Part shown: piece after piece, positions 8,345 to 15,914 of the stretch | Layout: every line of letters begins with the position of its first letter | Position numbering within the stretch: position 1 is the stretch's first letter | Assembly (NCBI RefSeq): GCF_011604685.1 | Contig: NZ_CP050063.1 | Coordinates: 2,564,501 to 2,628,500, forward strand | Length of the DNA: 64,000 nucleotides | Source of the DNA: Spirosoma aureum | GTDB lineage: Bacteria; Bacteroidota; Bacteroidia; Cytophagales; Spirosomataceae | Direction of reading: 5' to 3' | The notes under the pieces: generated by a model | What the model was told of the DNA's origin: nothing | Databases searched by the model: none | Seen by the model: only the letters and a program-made list of their open reading frames with translations | Made by a program: the position numbers and the translations under genes

Positions 8345-8716
8345 ATGATTTCTCAGAATCAAAACCAGACGTCGCTCATTGAGCAAACAGTTAATACATT
8401 CGATGGACGGATTGGCGAAACAACGGCCACTGACGGTTTAACTATCATCGATCAATGGTTGAATCGACTCGACGTTGCAGGTGATGAAGATACCGACGAC
8501 ATTGCCGATACGCTTGAAAGTTTACGGGCCGAGGTTCATGTAGCTCAGCAGTATAACCGGCCCGATAACCAGCGTATTGCAACTCTGTTAGAAGATTTGA
8601 TCAGCCAAACCCAGAAAGTGGCTGCCACGGCCGAAGCCAGTGCCGAGCAGGAAGAACTCTCTCAATTGGTGGCAACCCTTGAGAACCTGCATCGGCAGGT
8701 GGCAACCAATAGCTGA
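8345..8716 (+). CDS. Array protein 2: small helical protein of the paralogous family
   Basis: 123 residues. Family landmarks are visible: LIEQTVNTFDGR, ATDGLTIIDQWLNRL, DTLESLRAEV, RIATLLEDLISQTQKVA and the closing LVATLENLHRQVA. It is more acidic than array protein 1, with an insertion of acidic residues (DVAGDEDTDDI) after the tryptophan helix, and an extra charged stretch before the last helix. Among the eight it is the one in which the SP turn is replaced by TA. Probably co-transcribed with proteins 1 and 3 (gaps of 21 and 35 bases). Confidence 0.83.
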   Translation: MISQNQNQTSLIEQTVNTFDGRIGETTATDGLTIIDQWLNRLDVAGDEDTDDIADTLESLRAEVHVAQQYNRPDNQRIATLLEDLISQTQKVAATAEASAEQEELSQLVATLENLHRQVATNS

Positions 8717-8751
8717 CAAGCTTAAATTAACTAATCCTAAACCCGATCATT

Positions 8752-9372
8752 ATGGCACTGAATCAGCATGCATCGAATTTAGTTGATATAACCGTTAATG
8801 CCTTCAATGGCAATACGACCGATATCTCCCCATTTGACGGTATTTCGCTCATTGACACCTGGATAACCACTTTACGTAATGGCGAGCAGAACACGATTTC
8901 CGTTGCAAACGGTTTGAGTGAACTGAAAGCTGAGCTACAGAGCGGAAACCCGAACGGATGGCATATCCGGGGAATTCTCGAAAACCTGGTTAATCAGGTC
9001 AGACATACCGCCAGTTTGGCTGATAGTGAGGTGAAAACAAAGCTGGCTCCGTTGATCGAAGCGCTGGAAGGATTCAGCCATCAACTCGGAGGTTCGTCGA
9101 AACCGGCTAATATGGGAGGGCAGGCACCCATGACGAGTACGGTTGGTGGCGAGTCGACAACCAGTGGCGCAGGTGCATCAATCATTGACATGGACGATAC
9201 AACCGGGAGCGACGGTGATGCACGCAGTGTTGGGGGGGCAACCGGCGACGATTATAGTCTGGAATCAGGCACCCGATCGTCGGGTGTATCCAGCGAAAAT
9301 AGGCCCGACCATTCGGCCAGGGGCGAATCAGATACCGATACTGGCTCCTCGGGAGGACGCTCTCAGTATTAG
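8752..9372 (+). CDS. Array protein 3: family domain plus disordered Gly/Ser/Asp tail
   Basis: 206 residues, nearly twice the length of its paralogs. Residues 1-112 are the family domain (LVDITVNAFNGN, ISPFDGISLIDTWITTL, LSELKAELQSGNPN, IRGILENLVNQV, LIEALEGFSHQLGG). Residues 113-206 form a low-complexity hydrophilic tail rich in Gly, Ser, Thr and Asp (GGESTTSGAG, DMDDTTGSDGD, DTDTGSSGGRSQY) that no other member has. The tail is probably disordered; it could be a linker or interaction arm. A weak terminator-like hairpin follows (9389-9430), so this may be the last gene of a three-gene unit. Confidence 0.83.
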   Translation: MALNQHASNLVDITVNAFNGNTTDISPFDGISLIDTWITTLRNGEQNTISVANGLSELKAELQSGNPNGWHIRGILENLVNQVRHTASLADSEVKTKLAPLIEALEGFSHQLGGSSKPANMGGQAPMTSTVGGESTTSGAGASIIDMDDTTGSDGDARSVGGATGDDYSLESGTRSSGVSSENRPDHSARGESDTDTGSSGGRSQY

Positions 9373-9388
9373 ATTCACAATAAACAGG

Positions 9389-9430
9389 AAGAGAGGGTTT
9401 TGCGATAAAGCAGGCTCTCTCTTTTGTTTT
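9389..9430 (+). terminator. Weak terminator-like hairpin after array protein 3
   Basis: AAGAGAG at 9389-9395 can pair with CTCTCTT at 9417-9423, followed by TTGTTTT. The stem is short and the loop 21 bases, so this is a weak call that would separate array proteins 1-3 from protein 4. Confidence 0.4.
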
Positions 9431-9510
9431 GCCCCCAAACAAAGCGCCGATTGATGGGTTTTAGTAAATACAAAACCAATTAACCTCCGCTTCGGTGGTT
9501 CTCAACGACT

Positions 9511-9873
9511 ATGGCAAATCAACATTCGCAAACAACCGGTTCGTCGGCTACAACCCTGCTCAATGCTACAGTAGCAGCTTTTGATCAGGGACAGGCAGCA
9601 TCGCCCCAGGAAGGAATGTCGCTCATTACGGACTGGTTTTCATCGATTAAAAATAATCACCTCACCGGCGATCTGGTGGAACCTCTTACTCACCTTCATG
9701 ATGAGTTAAAATCGGGAGAGCCGAATCCGAAGCGACTTCAGCAATTATTGAACGAGCTGGCCGATAAGACTGACAAAGCAGCTCCGAAAGCTGAAGGCGA
9801 TCTACAATCCCGCTTACAGACACTGGCTACTGCGCTTCGCAACTTCGCCGGACAGATTTCAACGGCGGTATAA
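9511..9873 (+). CDS. Array protein 4: small helical protein of the paralogous family
   Basis: 120 residues with a slightly longer Ser/Thr-rich N-terminus (MANQHSQTTGSSAT) before the first family helix (LLNATVAAFDQGQ). It keeps SPQEGMSLITDWF, LTHLHDELKSGEPNPKRL, LLNELADKTDKAA and LATALRNFAGQI, and is one of the members closest to the common pattern. The end of the protein, ALRNFAGQIS, is near-identical in style to proteins 5 (SLRKLAGQL) and 8 (ALRSLAGQL). A GC-rich hairpin with a T run follows, so this gene may be its own transcription unit. Confidence 0.84.
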   Translation: MANQHSQTTGSSATTLLNATVAAFDQGQAASPQEGMSLITDWFSSIKNNHLTGDLVEPLTHLHDELKSGEPNPKRLQQLLNELADKTDKAAPKAEGDLQSRLQTLATALRNFAGQISTAV

Positions 9874-9909
9874 ATAATGGTCAGGAGTCATAACGTTCCA
9901 GCGTTAAGA

Positions 9910-9927
9910 ACCGCGCGCGGTGTTTTT
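9910..9927 (+). terminator. GC-rich palindrome with T run after array protein 4
   Basis: ACCGCGCGCGGT at 9910-9921 is a perfect palindrome followed by GTTTTT. It is enclosed by a second stem (GTCATAA at 9887-9893 with TTATGAC at 9926-9932). This is a probable intrinsic terminator within the array. Confidence 0.6.
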
Positions 9928-9963
9928 ATGACCCGACACTCACTAATCTAATCACTAAAGGTT

Positions 9964-10302
9964 ATGGCTTCACACGCATTGGATCAGCGTCTGTTTGATC
10001 AGACAGTTGGGGCGTTTGGGGATGGAACGGCAACATCTCCTGCCGATGGCGTCCAACTTATTAATGGATGGCTGAAAGTCATTGAAGGAAACATAAGTGC
10101 CGAAATTATTGAAGGAAAGCTAAAGGAGTTACGAAGTGAGCTACAGTTCACCAATCCAGATGCTGACCGTATTCGTGCATTACTATTTAGCCTTGCCGAT
10201 CACACGTCGCAGGTGGCGCAGGGGTCGAATATTCAGGATCAGACATCTGGTAAATTGGAAAACGTGGCAACATCGCTCCGAAAGCTGGCTGGACAACTAT
10301 AA
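9964..10302 (+). CDS. Array protein 5: small helical protein of the paralogous family
   Basis: 112 residues, the shortest and perhaps most typical member: LFDQTVGAFGDG, TSPADGVQLINGWLKVI, LKELRSELQFTNPDADRIRALLFSLADHT and LENVATSLRKLAGQL. No signal peptide or membrane helix. It is likely the first gene of a second unit containing proteins 5 to 8. The pattern LRSEL-x4-NP-D-x2-RIR-x-LL shared with proteins 6 and 7 (LRAELQGAQPNDQHIRELM, LRDHLKSEQYDSDKIRHLL) indicates that 5-7 are the most recent duplicates. Confidence 0.84.
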   Translation: MASHALDQRLFDQTVGAFGDGTATSPADGVQLINGWLKVIEGNISAEIIEGKLKELRSELQFTNPDADRIRALLFSLADHTSQVAQGSNIQDQTSGKLENVATSLRKLAGQL

Positions 10303-10394
10303 AAGTTTACAGTTTATTGAAATTCGGTTTAGCTGGCTCCAATGTAACGGACACATTAATGGGGAACTCTAAACCGTACAAACCACAAACGCAA

Positions 10395-10739
10395 ATGGGA
10401 TCGAACATACTGGAAGAACGAATGCTGCAAGACACACTCGGAACGCTTCGCCATGAGAATGAGTCGACTATTTCGCCAGCTCAGGGCGTGATGCTCATTG
10501 ATGGCTGGCTACAGGCCTTACAGGGTGAGCCAAATTTAAATCAATTGGAGGCCGACCTTAATGAGCTTCGTGCAGAATTGCAGGGCGCTCAGCCGAACGA
10601 TCAGCACATTCGTGAATTAATGCTCAGTCTGGCCGATAAAACCCAGAGTGTTGCCGAAGGACCGTATGCCGAAGGAACCTGGACGGGCGGTCTGGAGAGC
10701 TTGTCAAAAATTCTACGAAGTTTTGGAAATAAACTGTAA
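10395..10739 (+). CDS. Array protein 6: small helical protein of the paralogous family
   Basis: 114 residues from the ATG at 10395, chosen because it gives the same short N-terminus (MGSNILEERMLQDTLG) as array protein 7; an in-frame ATG at 10359 would add 12 residues and cannot be excluded. Landmarks: LQDTLGTLRH, ISPAQGVMLIDGWLQAL, LNELRAELQGAQPND, IRELMLSLADKTQSVA, LSKILRSFGNKL. A 14-base palindrome (10750-10763) and a T5 run lie in the 63-base gap before protein 7 and may form a weak terminator. Confidence 0.8.
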   Translation: MGSNILEERMLQDTLGTLRHENESTISPAQGVMLIDGWLQALQGEPNLNQLEADLNELRAELQGAQPNDQHIRELMLSLADKTQSVAEGPYAEGTWTGGLESLSKILRSFGNKL

Positions 10740-10802
10740 CGGATACCTGAATGGCTAGCCATTATTCCTTTTTACGACGTACAAAACCTAATTCACTACA
10801 TT

Positions 10803-11150
10803 ATGGAAACGCAAACCACACTTGAGCATCGGATGCTTACTGATACACTGGGCGCATTTGGCGAAGGGATTACAACCATTCTTTCGGCTGAGCGGGGCAT
10901 CCTGTTGCTGGAAGGCTGGCTGAATGCATTACGGGGCGATGTTGGCGCAGAACGTATTCTGGCCGAGTTGGGTGAGCTACGCGATCACCTCAAGTCAGAA
11001 CAGTACGACAGCGATAAAATCAGGCATTTGCTCCTGAGTTTAGCCAGTCATACAACGGCTCTTTCGCATGAGCCAAGTGTTGATCAGGCAACCGCTGGCC
11101 AGTTGAAGCAGTTAGTAAATGCATTACGAAACTTTAGCAGTCAACTCTAA
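10803..11150 (+). CDS. Array protein 7: small helical protein of the paralogous family
   Basis: 115 residues. The opening (LEHRMLTDTLGAFGEG) is clearly related to array protein 6. The turn is SAERG instead of SPxDG, and the tryptophan helix reads LLLEGWLNALRGD. Core and end are typical: LGELRDHL, IRHLLLSLASHT, LVNALRNFSSQL. The stop codon is one base from the start of array protein 8, so the two are very probably translated from one message. Confidence 0.83.
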   Translation: METQTTLEHRMLTDTLGAFGEGITTILSAERGILLLEGWLNALRGDVGAERILAELGELRDHLKSEQYDSDKIRHLLLSLASHTTALSHEPSVDQATAGQLKQLVNALRNFSSQL

Positions 11151-11151
11151 T

Positions 11152-11502
11152 ATGCTATCACACGAAGAATCAACCGATCTGCTCGATTCAACGATGAGTG
11201 TTTTGGGCACAGACTTTACAACATCGACACCACAGAGTGGCACGGGTGTGATTGACGAATGGCTGGTAGAGCTCCGCAAAGCTGAAAATGCTACCGAAAT
11301 CACAACTACACTCGAACAGGTGAAAACCGAGCTGGAAAGTGGTCAGATTAACACCACTGAGTTGAGTCAGTTATTTGATCGGCTAGCAACCCAAACGGTC
11401 GAATTTAGTACACTGATGGGGTCTGAAGGTGATATTGCTCCCCGGCTCGAAGGCTTATCTTCGGCGCTTCGTTCACTGGCCGGCCAGTTGGGGAATCAGT
11501 GA
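11152..11502 (+). CDS. Array protein 8: small helical protein of the paralogous family
   Basis: 116 residues from the ATG at 11152, one base after the stop of protein 7; an in-frame start at 11119 inside protein 7 is less likely. It has LLDSTMSVLGTD, GTGVIDEWLVEL, LEQVKTELESGQ, LSQLFDRLATQT and LSSALRSLAGQLGNQ. It is the most diverged of the late members, with threonine-rich connecting segments (FTTSTPQSG, NATEITTT). It ends the array; a long perfect hairpin follows 68 bases later. Confidence 0.8.
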   Translation: MLSHEESTDLLDSTMSVLGTDFTTSTPQSGTGVIDEWLVELRKAENATEITTTLEQVKTELESGQINTTELSQLFDRLATQTVEFSTLMGSEGDIAPRLEGLSSALRSLAGQLGNQ

Positions 11503-11570
11503 TAATTTACGGTAGTTAAGTTATAATATTCTGATTATTAGTTAATCAATAGTTAGACAATTGTAAATTT

Positions 11571-11632
11571 CAACACCAAAGGGAGCGTATAGACTATTTG
11601 CATTAATAGTCTATACGCTCCCTTTGGTGTTG
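11571..11632. repeat. Perfect 28-base-pair inverted repeat with six-base loop
   Basis: Left arm 11571-11598 begins CAACACCAAAGGGAGCG and right arm 11605-11632 is its exact complement; the loop is TGCATT. There is no T run on either side on either strand, unlike the terminators elsewhere in the window. It marks the end of the eight-gene array and the beginning of a deletion-scarred SusCD remnant. Confidence 0.9.
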
Positions 11633-11805
11633 TAGGGCAGCAATCAGTACAGTCAACAGGATTGTACGCTGATTATTCAAGTCAGTAGTTAGGCAAAACA
11701 TGACTAAAAACTAAAAGTCAGCCTAAATGATATTATTGTTGAGTTATATTTGTACTAATAATTATTTTTAAAGATAAACTTATATTATTCCCTGATAATA
11801 AAGGT

Positions 11806-12279
11806 ATGAATGTTGTAGACACTACCGATGATGCGCTGTTATGGGCTCAGTTTCAGCAAGGTGATCCTATTGCTTTAGGGAAATTGATGACCAGAAACTA
11901 TACAGCTCTGATTCAGTACGGTACCAGGTTTAACCGGGAAAAAGATGATATACGGGACTGCATTCAGGATGTATTTGTTGATCTCTGGAACTGTCGTACC
12001 ACCCTTAGCCGGTTAACTACCAGCCAGGTTCTGCCTTACCTGATGGCTATGTTACGTCGGCTGCTTCACAAAAAACACCTGCTTCGTCAACGAGTCAGCT
12101 TAATCTCCATAGCTGATGAGTATGAAGATACAAGATTTAATATATCTTTTTCGGCTGAAGACCAGTTGATTGAGGCCGAAAGGGACCACGCTAACGCACA
12201 ACACATTCAGCAATTAACAAATCAATTACCACCACCTACTGGACGTTCCGCAACACCTGGCAAGGGTGGTATCAAATGA
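11806..12279 (+). pseudogene. ECF sigma factor truncated in region 4 and joined to SusD sequence
   Basis: The first ~142 residues are an ECF sigma factor: region 2 with DDALLWAQFQQGDPIALGKL, IRDCIQDVFVDLW and LPYLMAMLRRLL, then the linker up to HIQQLTNQLPP, which is the start of region 4. At this point, where PxRQREIxxLRF should follow, the frame runs into PTGRSATPGKGGIK and stops. The DNA from about 12229 instead encodes SusD sequence in another frame. The helix-turn-helix that reads the -35 element is lost, so the sigma factor cannot be normal. A TATATTTG element at 11745-11752 may be its old promoter. Confidence 0.85.
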
Positions 12280-13406
12280 TTAGTAATGCCAATCAGCTGC
12301 TTGAAAAGCTGCCGGGTGCGAGTTTCTTAACGGACGCGGATAAAAAGCGACTGGAAGGAGAGGCTAAAGCCATACGTGGTTTTTCGTACTTCAATCTCGT
12401 ACAGTTGTTTGGCGATATACCATTGCGCACGCAAACGGTTCAATCATTTGATCCGGTAGCTATACCCCGGTCGCCCCAGAAGGATGTTTATGCCTTAATT
12501 GTAGCTGACCTGACTACGGCAGAACAGCAATTACCCGAAACAGCGGCTCAGGGCCGCGTAAACAAATGGGTAGCCACTGCTATGCTGGCAAAAGTATACC
12601 TGACAATGGCCGGAAATCCCCTCAATCAAACCTCCTTTTTCAAGGATGCCCGTGATAAAGCGATTGCCGTTATAAATTCTGGTAAATATAGCTTGACCCC
12701 CGATTATGATAATGTATTCCATAATTCAGCTTATACGTCAAAATCCATTTGGGAGATACTGTATAATGGAGTTGTTTCGGGGAGTGACCGTCAAACTATA
12801 ACGTATCCTGGTACTGGCTATAGTCCAATTCTTTTACCCACAATGGCCTTTGTGAACAGCTTTCCAAAAGGTGATCGCCGAAATGATTGGGGAATTGTCA
12901 TGACTACAAAAGATCAGGCGGGCAACACACTTCGGCCTTACTACAATAAGTATGTGAATCCTGAATTTGTTAGTCAAAACCTGACACCTACGGCCGTAGC
13001 CGGAAAAGTAATTTACACGACACCCATTTTTCGACTGGCTGAAATGTACCTGATTGCTGCTGAAGCTGAAAACGAGCTGGCGGGCCCAACGTTGGGTTAC
13101 AGCTATATTAATGCGATTCGGGAACGAGCACGCATCAACAAATCGGATTCGACTCAGGTGCCTGCTTTGGCTGGTCTGAGCAAAGATCAATTTCGGGAAG
13201 CTGTCTTTAATGAACGTAAATGGGAGTTACATGCCGAAGATCAAGCCTGGTTTGATCTTAAGCGTACCAATAACTTCGCTAAAGTGAAGCAGGCGCGGGG
13301 CGACAAATTGTCCGTGCCAATTGGCAGCTACAACAATACCTGGCTCATCCCGGATTTTGAAATTCAGAATAACAATATTCCCCAGAACCCAACTTACGGC
13401 AAATAG
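12276..13406 (+). pseudogene. SusD/RagB-family protein lacking signal peptide and N-terminus
   Basis: 376 codons from an internal methionine. The text before that ATG (frame 12231-12275, TTYWTFRNTWQGWYQ) is also SusD-like, which shows the gene was once longer. Family features remain: the TPR-like AKAIRGFSYFNLVQLFGDIPL, AMLAKVYLTMAG, IFRLAEMYLIAAEAEN, FREAVFNERKWELHAEDQAWFDLKR and a typical ending with IPQNPTYGK. The lipoprotein signal peptide and about the first 100 residues are absent, so it cannot be exported as an outer membrane lipoprotein. The missing segment together with the sigma C-terminus, FecR and SusC genes is best explained by one deletion. Confidence 0.85.
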
Positions 13407-13499
13407 AACCGTTGCCATCGAAAATAACCCAGAACGCTTGCTGATTCTTACTAATCTAGCGTGAAGTAATTCCATGCTGACTGGTTAATCATTCATTGT

Positions 13500-15830
13500 A
13501 TGAAACAATTGGCTTTTTGCGCCCTACTAGTATCCTCATTCGCTTATTCACAAACGCGGCTCTACGTGGCCCCTTCCGGTAACGATACGCAGGCCGGTAC
13601 GTTGACCGCGCCTGTAGCTACACTGGAAAAAGCACTGGATAAAGTAAGAACAGCCCCCCATGCTGAGGTTCAAATCTATCTTCGACAGGGCGTTTACTAT
13701 CTTACCAAAACAATTCATATTGATCCAGAGCGAATCGGTTCTAAACGGGTATTAATTCGTGCGTATGGAGACGAGCGTGTCGAACTGAATGGTGGCAGGA
13801 AAATTACCGGACGTTGGCAGAAGAATGGAGAGCATATCTGGACGACAACGGTAACGGGAGATTCGTTTGGGCAATTAGTTATAAACGGCCAGAAGCAGAA
13901 CCTGGCCCGGTATCCGAATTATGATTCGACGGCCCGCATTTTTCATGGAACGGCCTCCGATGCACTTGGTGAGGAACGAATTCAGCGATGGAAAAATCCG
14001 GAAGGGGGCTACATTCATGCACTTCATTCGCATGAATGGGGGAGTTTTCACTATCGGATTAAGGGGAAAGTTGATGGAAAACTGATCACTGAAGGCGGTT
14101 GGCAAAACAACCGTCCTTCGGAGATGCACCCTAAATATCGGTTTGTGGAAAACATCATTGAGGAGTTGGATTATCCCGGCGAATGGTTCTATGATCGAGT
14201 AACGCATACGCTTTCGGTAATCCCCCAACAAGGCACTGACTTAACAACGGCTCGTATTGAAGTAACAGGATTACGATCATTAATTGAATTGAAAGGTACC
14301 CCCGAAGCTCCACTTCGGGGGGTACAGATTCAGGGTTTACGACTGGTCAATACGGAGCGTACGTTTATGGAACCCTACGAACCCCTATTACGGAGCGACT
14401 GGATGCTTTACAGAGGGGCGGCTGTTTACCTGGAGAACACGGAAAATTGCCAGATAGCTAATTGTGAGTTATCAGATTTGGGTGGTAATGCCATACTGGT
14501 TAGCCGTCACAACCGAAACACATCGGTGAAAGGGTGCCATATTCACCACATTGGTGCGACGGCTATTGGTTTTGTTGGTGATACCTCGGCAGTACGTTCG
14601 CCCGCCTTCCGATATGAATGGTTTGTGCCTTATGAAAAAATGGATTTACAACCCGGGCCAAAGAATGACCGTTACCCGGCTCAGTGCAATGCGGAGGACA
14701 ATCTGATTCATCATATTGGGGAGATTGAGAAACAGGCAACGGCTATCGAAATTTCGATGGCTTCCGACATTACCGTACGCCATAACACAATTTATCAGAC
14801 ACCTCGGGCAGGCATCAATATTGGCGATGGTACCTGGGGCGGTCATCTGTTAGAATTCAACGATGTGTTTGACACAGTGTTGGAAACGGGGGATCATGGT
14901 GCCTTCAATTCATGGGGACGTGACCGCTTCTGGCATCCGAATCGGAAAACGATGGATAGCCTTGTGGCTGCCCATCCGGAATTAATTAAGTTAGATGCAC
15001 AAAAGACGATCGTTATTCGGAATAATCGATTTCGTTGCGATCATGGCTGGGACATTGATCTGGATGATGGCAGTAGTAATTACCTCATATATAATAACGT
15101 ATTGCTGAATGGCGGTTTAAAATTTCGGGAGGGCTTTTATCGGACTGCCGAAAATAATGTCATTCTAAACAACTCGTTCCATCCACACGTCTGGTTTAAA
15201 GACAATGAGGATGTCTTTCGAAAAAATATTGTTACACGGCCTTACGCGCCAATAAGAATTAATTATTGGGGCAAAGAGCTTGATAATAATTTATTCCCTG
15301 ACCAGGAGGCTTTACTGAAGGCTCAGCATAATGGAACCGATGCCCACAGTCGTTTCGGTGATCCCCATTTTCTGAATCCGAAACAGGGTGATTACCGGGT
15401 AGCTAAAAGCAGTCCGGCGTTAGCGTTAGGATTTCAGAATTTTCCAATGAATGGGTTTGGTGTGCAGAAGCCCAGGTTACGCAGTTTGGCCCGGTCACCC
15501 AAGCTGCCCTTGTTGATTCAATCGACTGTAGAGAAGGAACAATTGGAAAAAACATGGTTGGGTATAAAAGTGCGAAATATACGGGGGGCTGGGGATAGGT
15601 CAGCTTATGGGCTACCAGATGAACTGGGTATCCTTGTCATTGAGATCCCCAAGGGCGCAGCGGCTTCTGGACTTCAGAAGGGTGACGTGATCCGAACCGT
15701 GAATGGGACAACGGTAGCCACTGTCAGTCAATTAGTAGCTACTCAAAAACAACTACATTATCTACCGACCTTACCAATTGGCGTCATACGGAACCAGCAA
15801 TTGATCAATATAACCTTAGATAAGCCATAG
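13500..15830 (+). CDS. Exported right-handed beta-helix protein with C-terminal PDZ domain
   Basis: 776 residues with signal peptide (MKQLAFCALLVSSFAYS). The N-terminus (LYVAPSGNDTQAGTLTAPVATLEKAL, VQIYLRQGVYYLTKTI, VLIRAYGDERVELNGG) is the standard opening of exported beta-helix carbohydrate-active proteins, resembling GH141-type enzymes. Beta-helix rungs follow to about residue 600 (NCQIANCELSDLGGNAILV, NAEDNLIHHIGEIE, VIRNNRFRCDHGWDIDLDDG). Residues ~690-776 form a PDZ-like domain (GILVIEIPKGAAASGLQKGD then VIRTVNGTTV). Function is probably binding or cleaving a glycan in the periplasm or outside; the enzyme class is uncertain. It follows the SusD remnant and may once have been part of that locus. 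Confidence 0.82.
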   Translation: MKQLAFCALLVSSFAYSQTRLYVAPSGNDTQAGTLTAPVATLEKALDKVRTAPHAEVQIYLRQGVYYLTKTIHIDPERIGSKRVLIRAYGDERVELNGGRKITGRWQKNGEHIWTTTVTGDSFGQLVINGQKQNLARYPNYDSTARIFHGTASDALGEERIQRWKNPEGGYIHALHSHEWGSFHYRIKGKVDGKLITEGGWQNNRPSEMHPKYRFVENIIEELDYPGEWFYDRVTHTLSVIPQQGTDLTTARIEVTGLRSLIELKGTPEAPLRGVQIQGLRLVNTERTFMEPYEPLLRSDWMLYRGAAVYLENTENCQIANCELSDLGGNAILVSRHNRNTSVKGCHIHHIGATAIGFVGDTSAVRSPAFRYEWFVPYEKMDLQPGPKNDRYPAQCNAEDNLIHHIGEIEKQATAIEISMASDITVRHNTIYQTPRAGINIGDGTWGGHLLEFNDVFDTVLETGDHGAFNSWGRDRFWHPNRKTMDSLVAAHPELIKLDAQKTIVIRNNRFRCDHGWDIDLDDGSSNYLIYNNVLLNGGLKFREGFYRTAENNVILNNSFHPHVWFKDNEDVFRKNIVTRPYAPIRINYWGKELDNNLFPDQEALLKAQHNGTDAHSRFGDPHFLNPKQGDYRVAKSSPALALGFQNFPMNGFGVQKPRLRSLARSPKLPLLIQSTVEKEQLEKTWLGIKVRNIRGAGDRSAYGLPDELGILVIEIPKGAAASGLQKGDVIRTVNGTTVATVSQLVATQKQLHYLPTLPIGVIRNQQLINITLDKP

Positions 15831-15914
15831 GTACTGATAGTTAGTCAGTAAGGTCATATAACTTATGGCTGAATTTCGATATCGACCTTTTCATGGTTAA
15901 GATCGGCGACTAGG

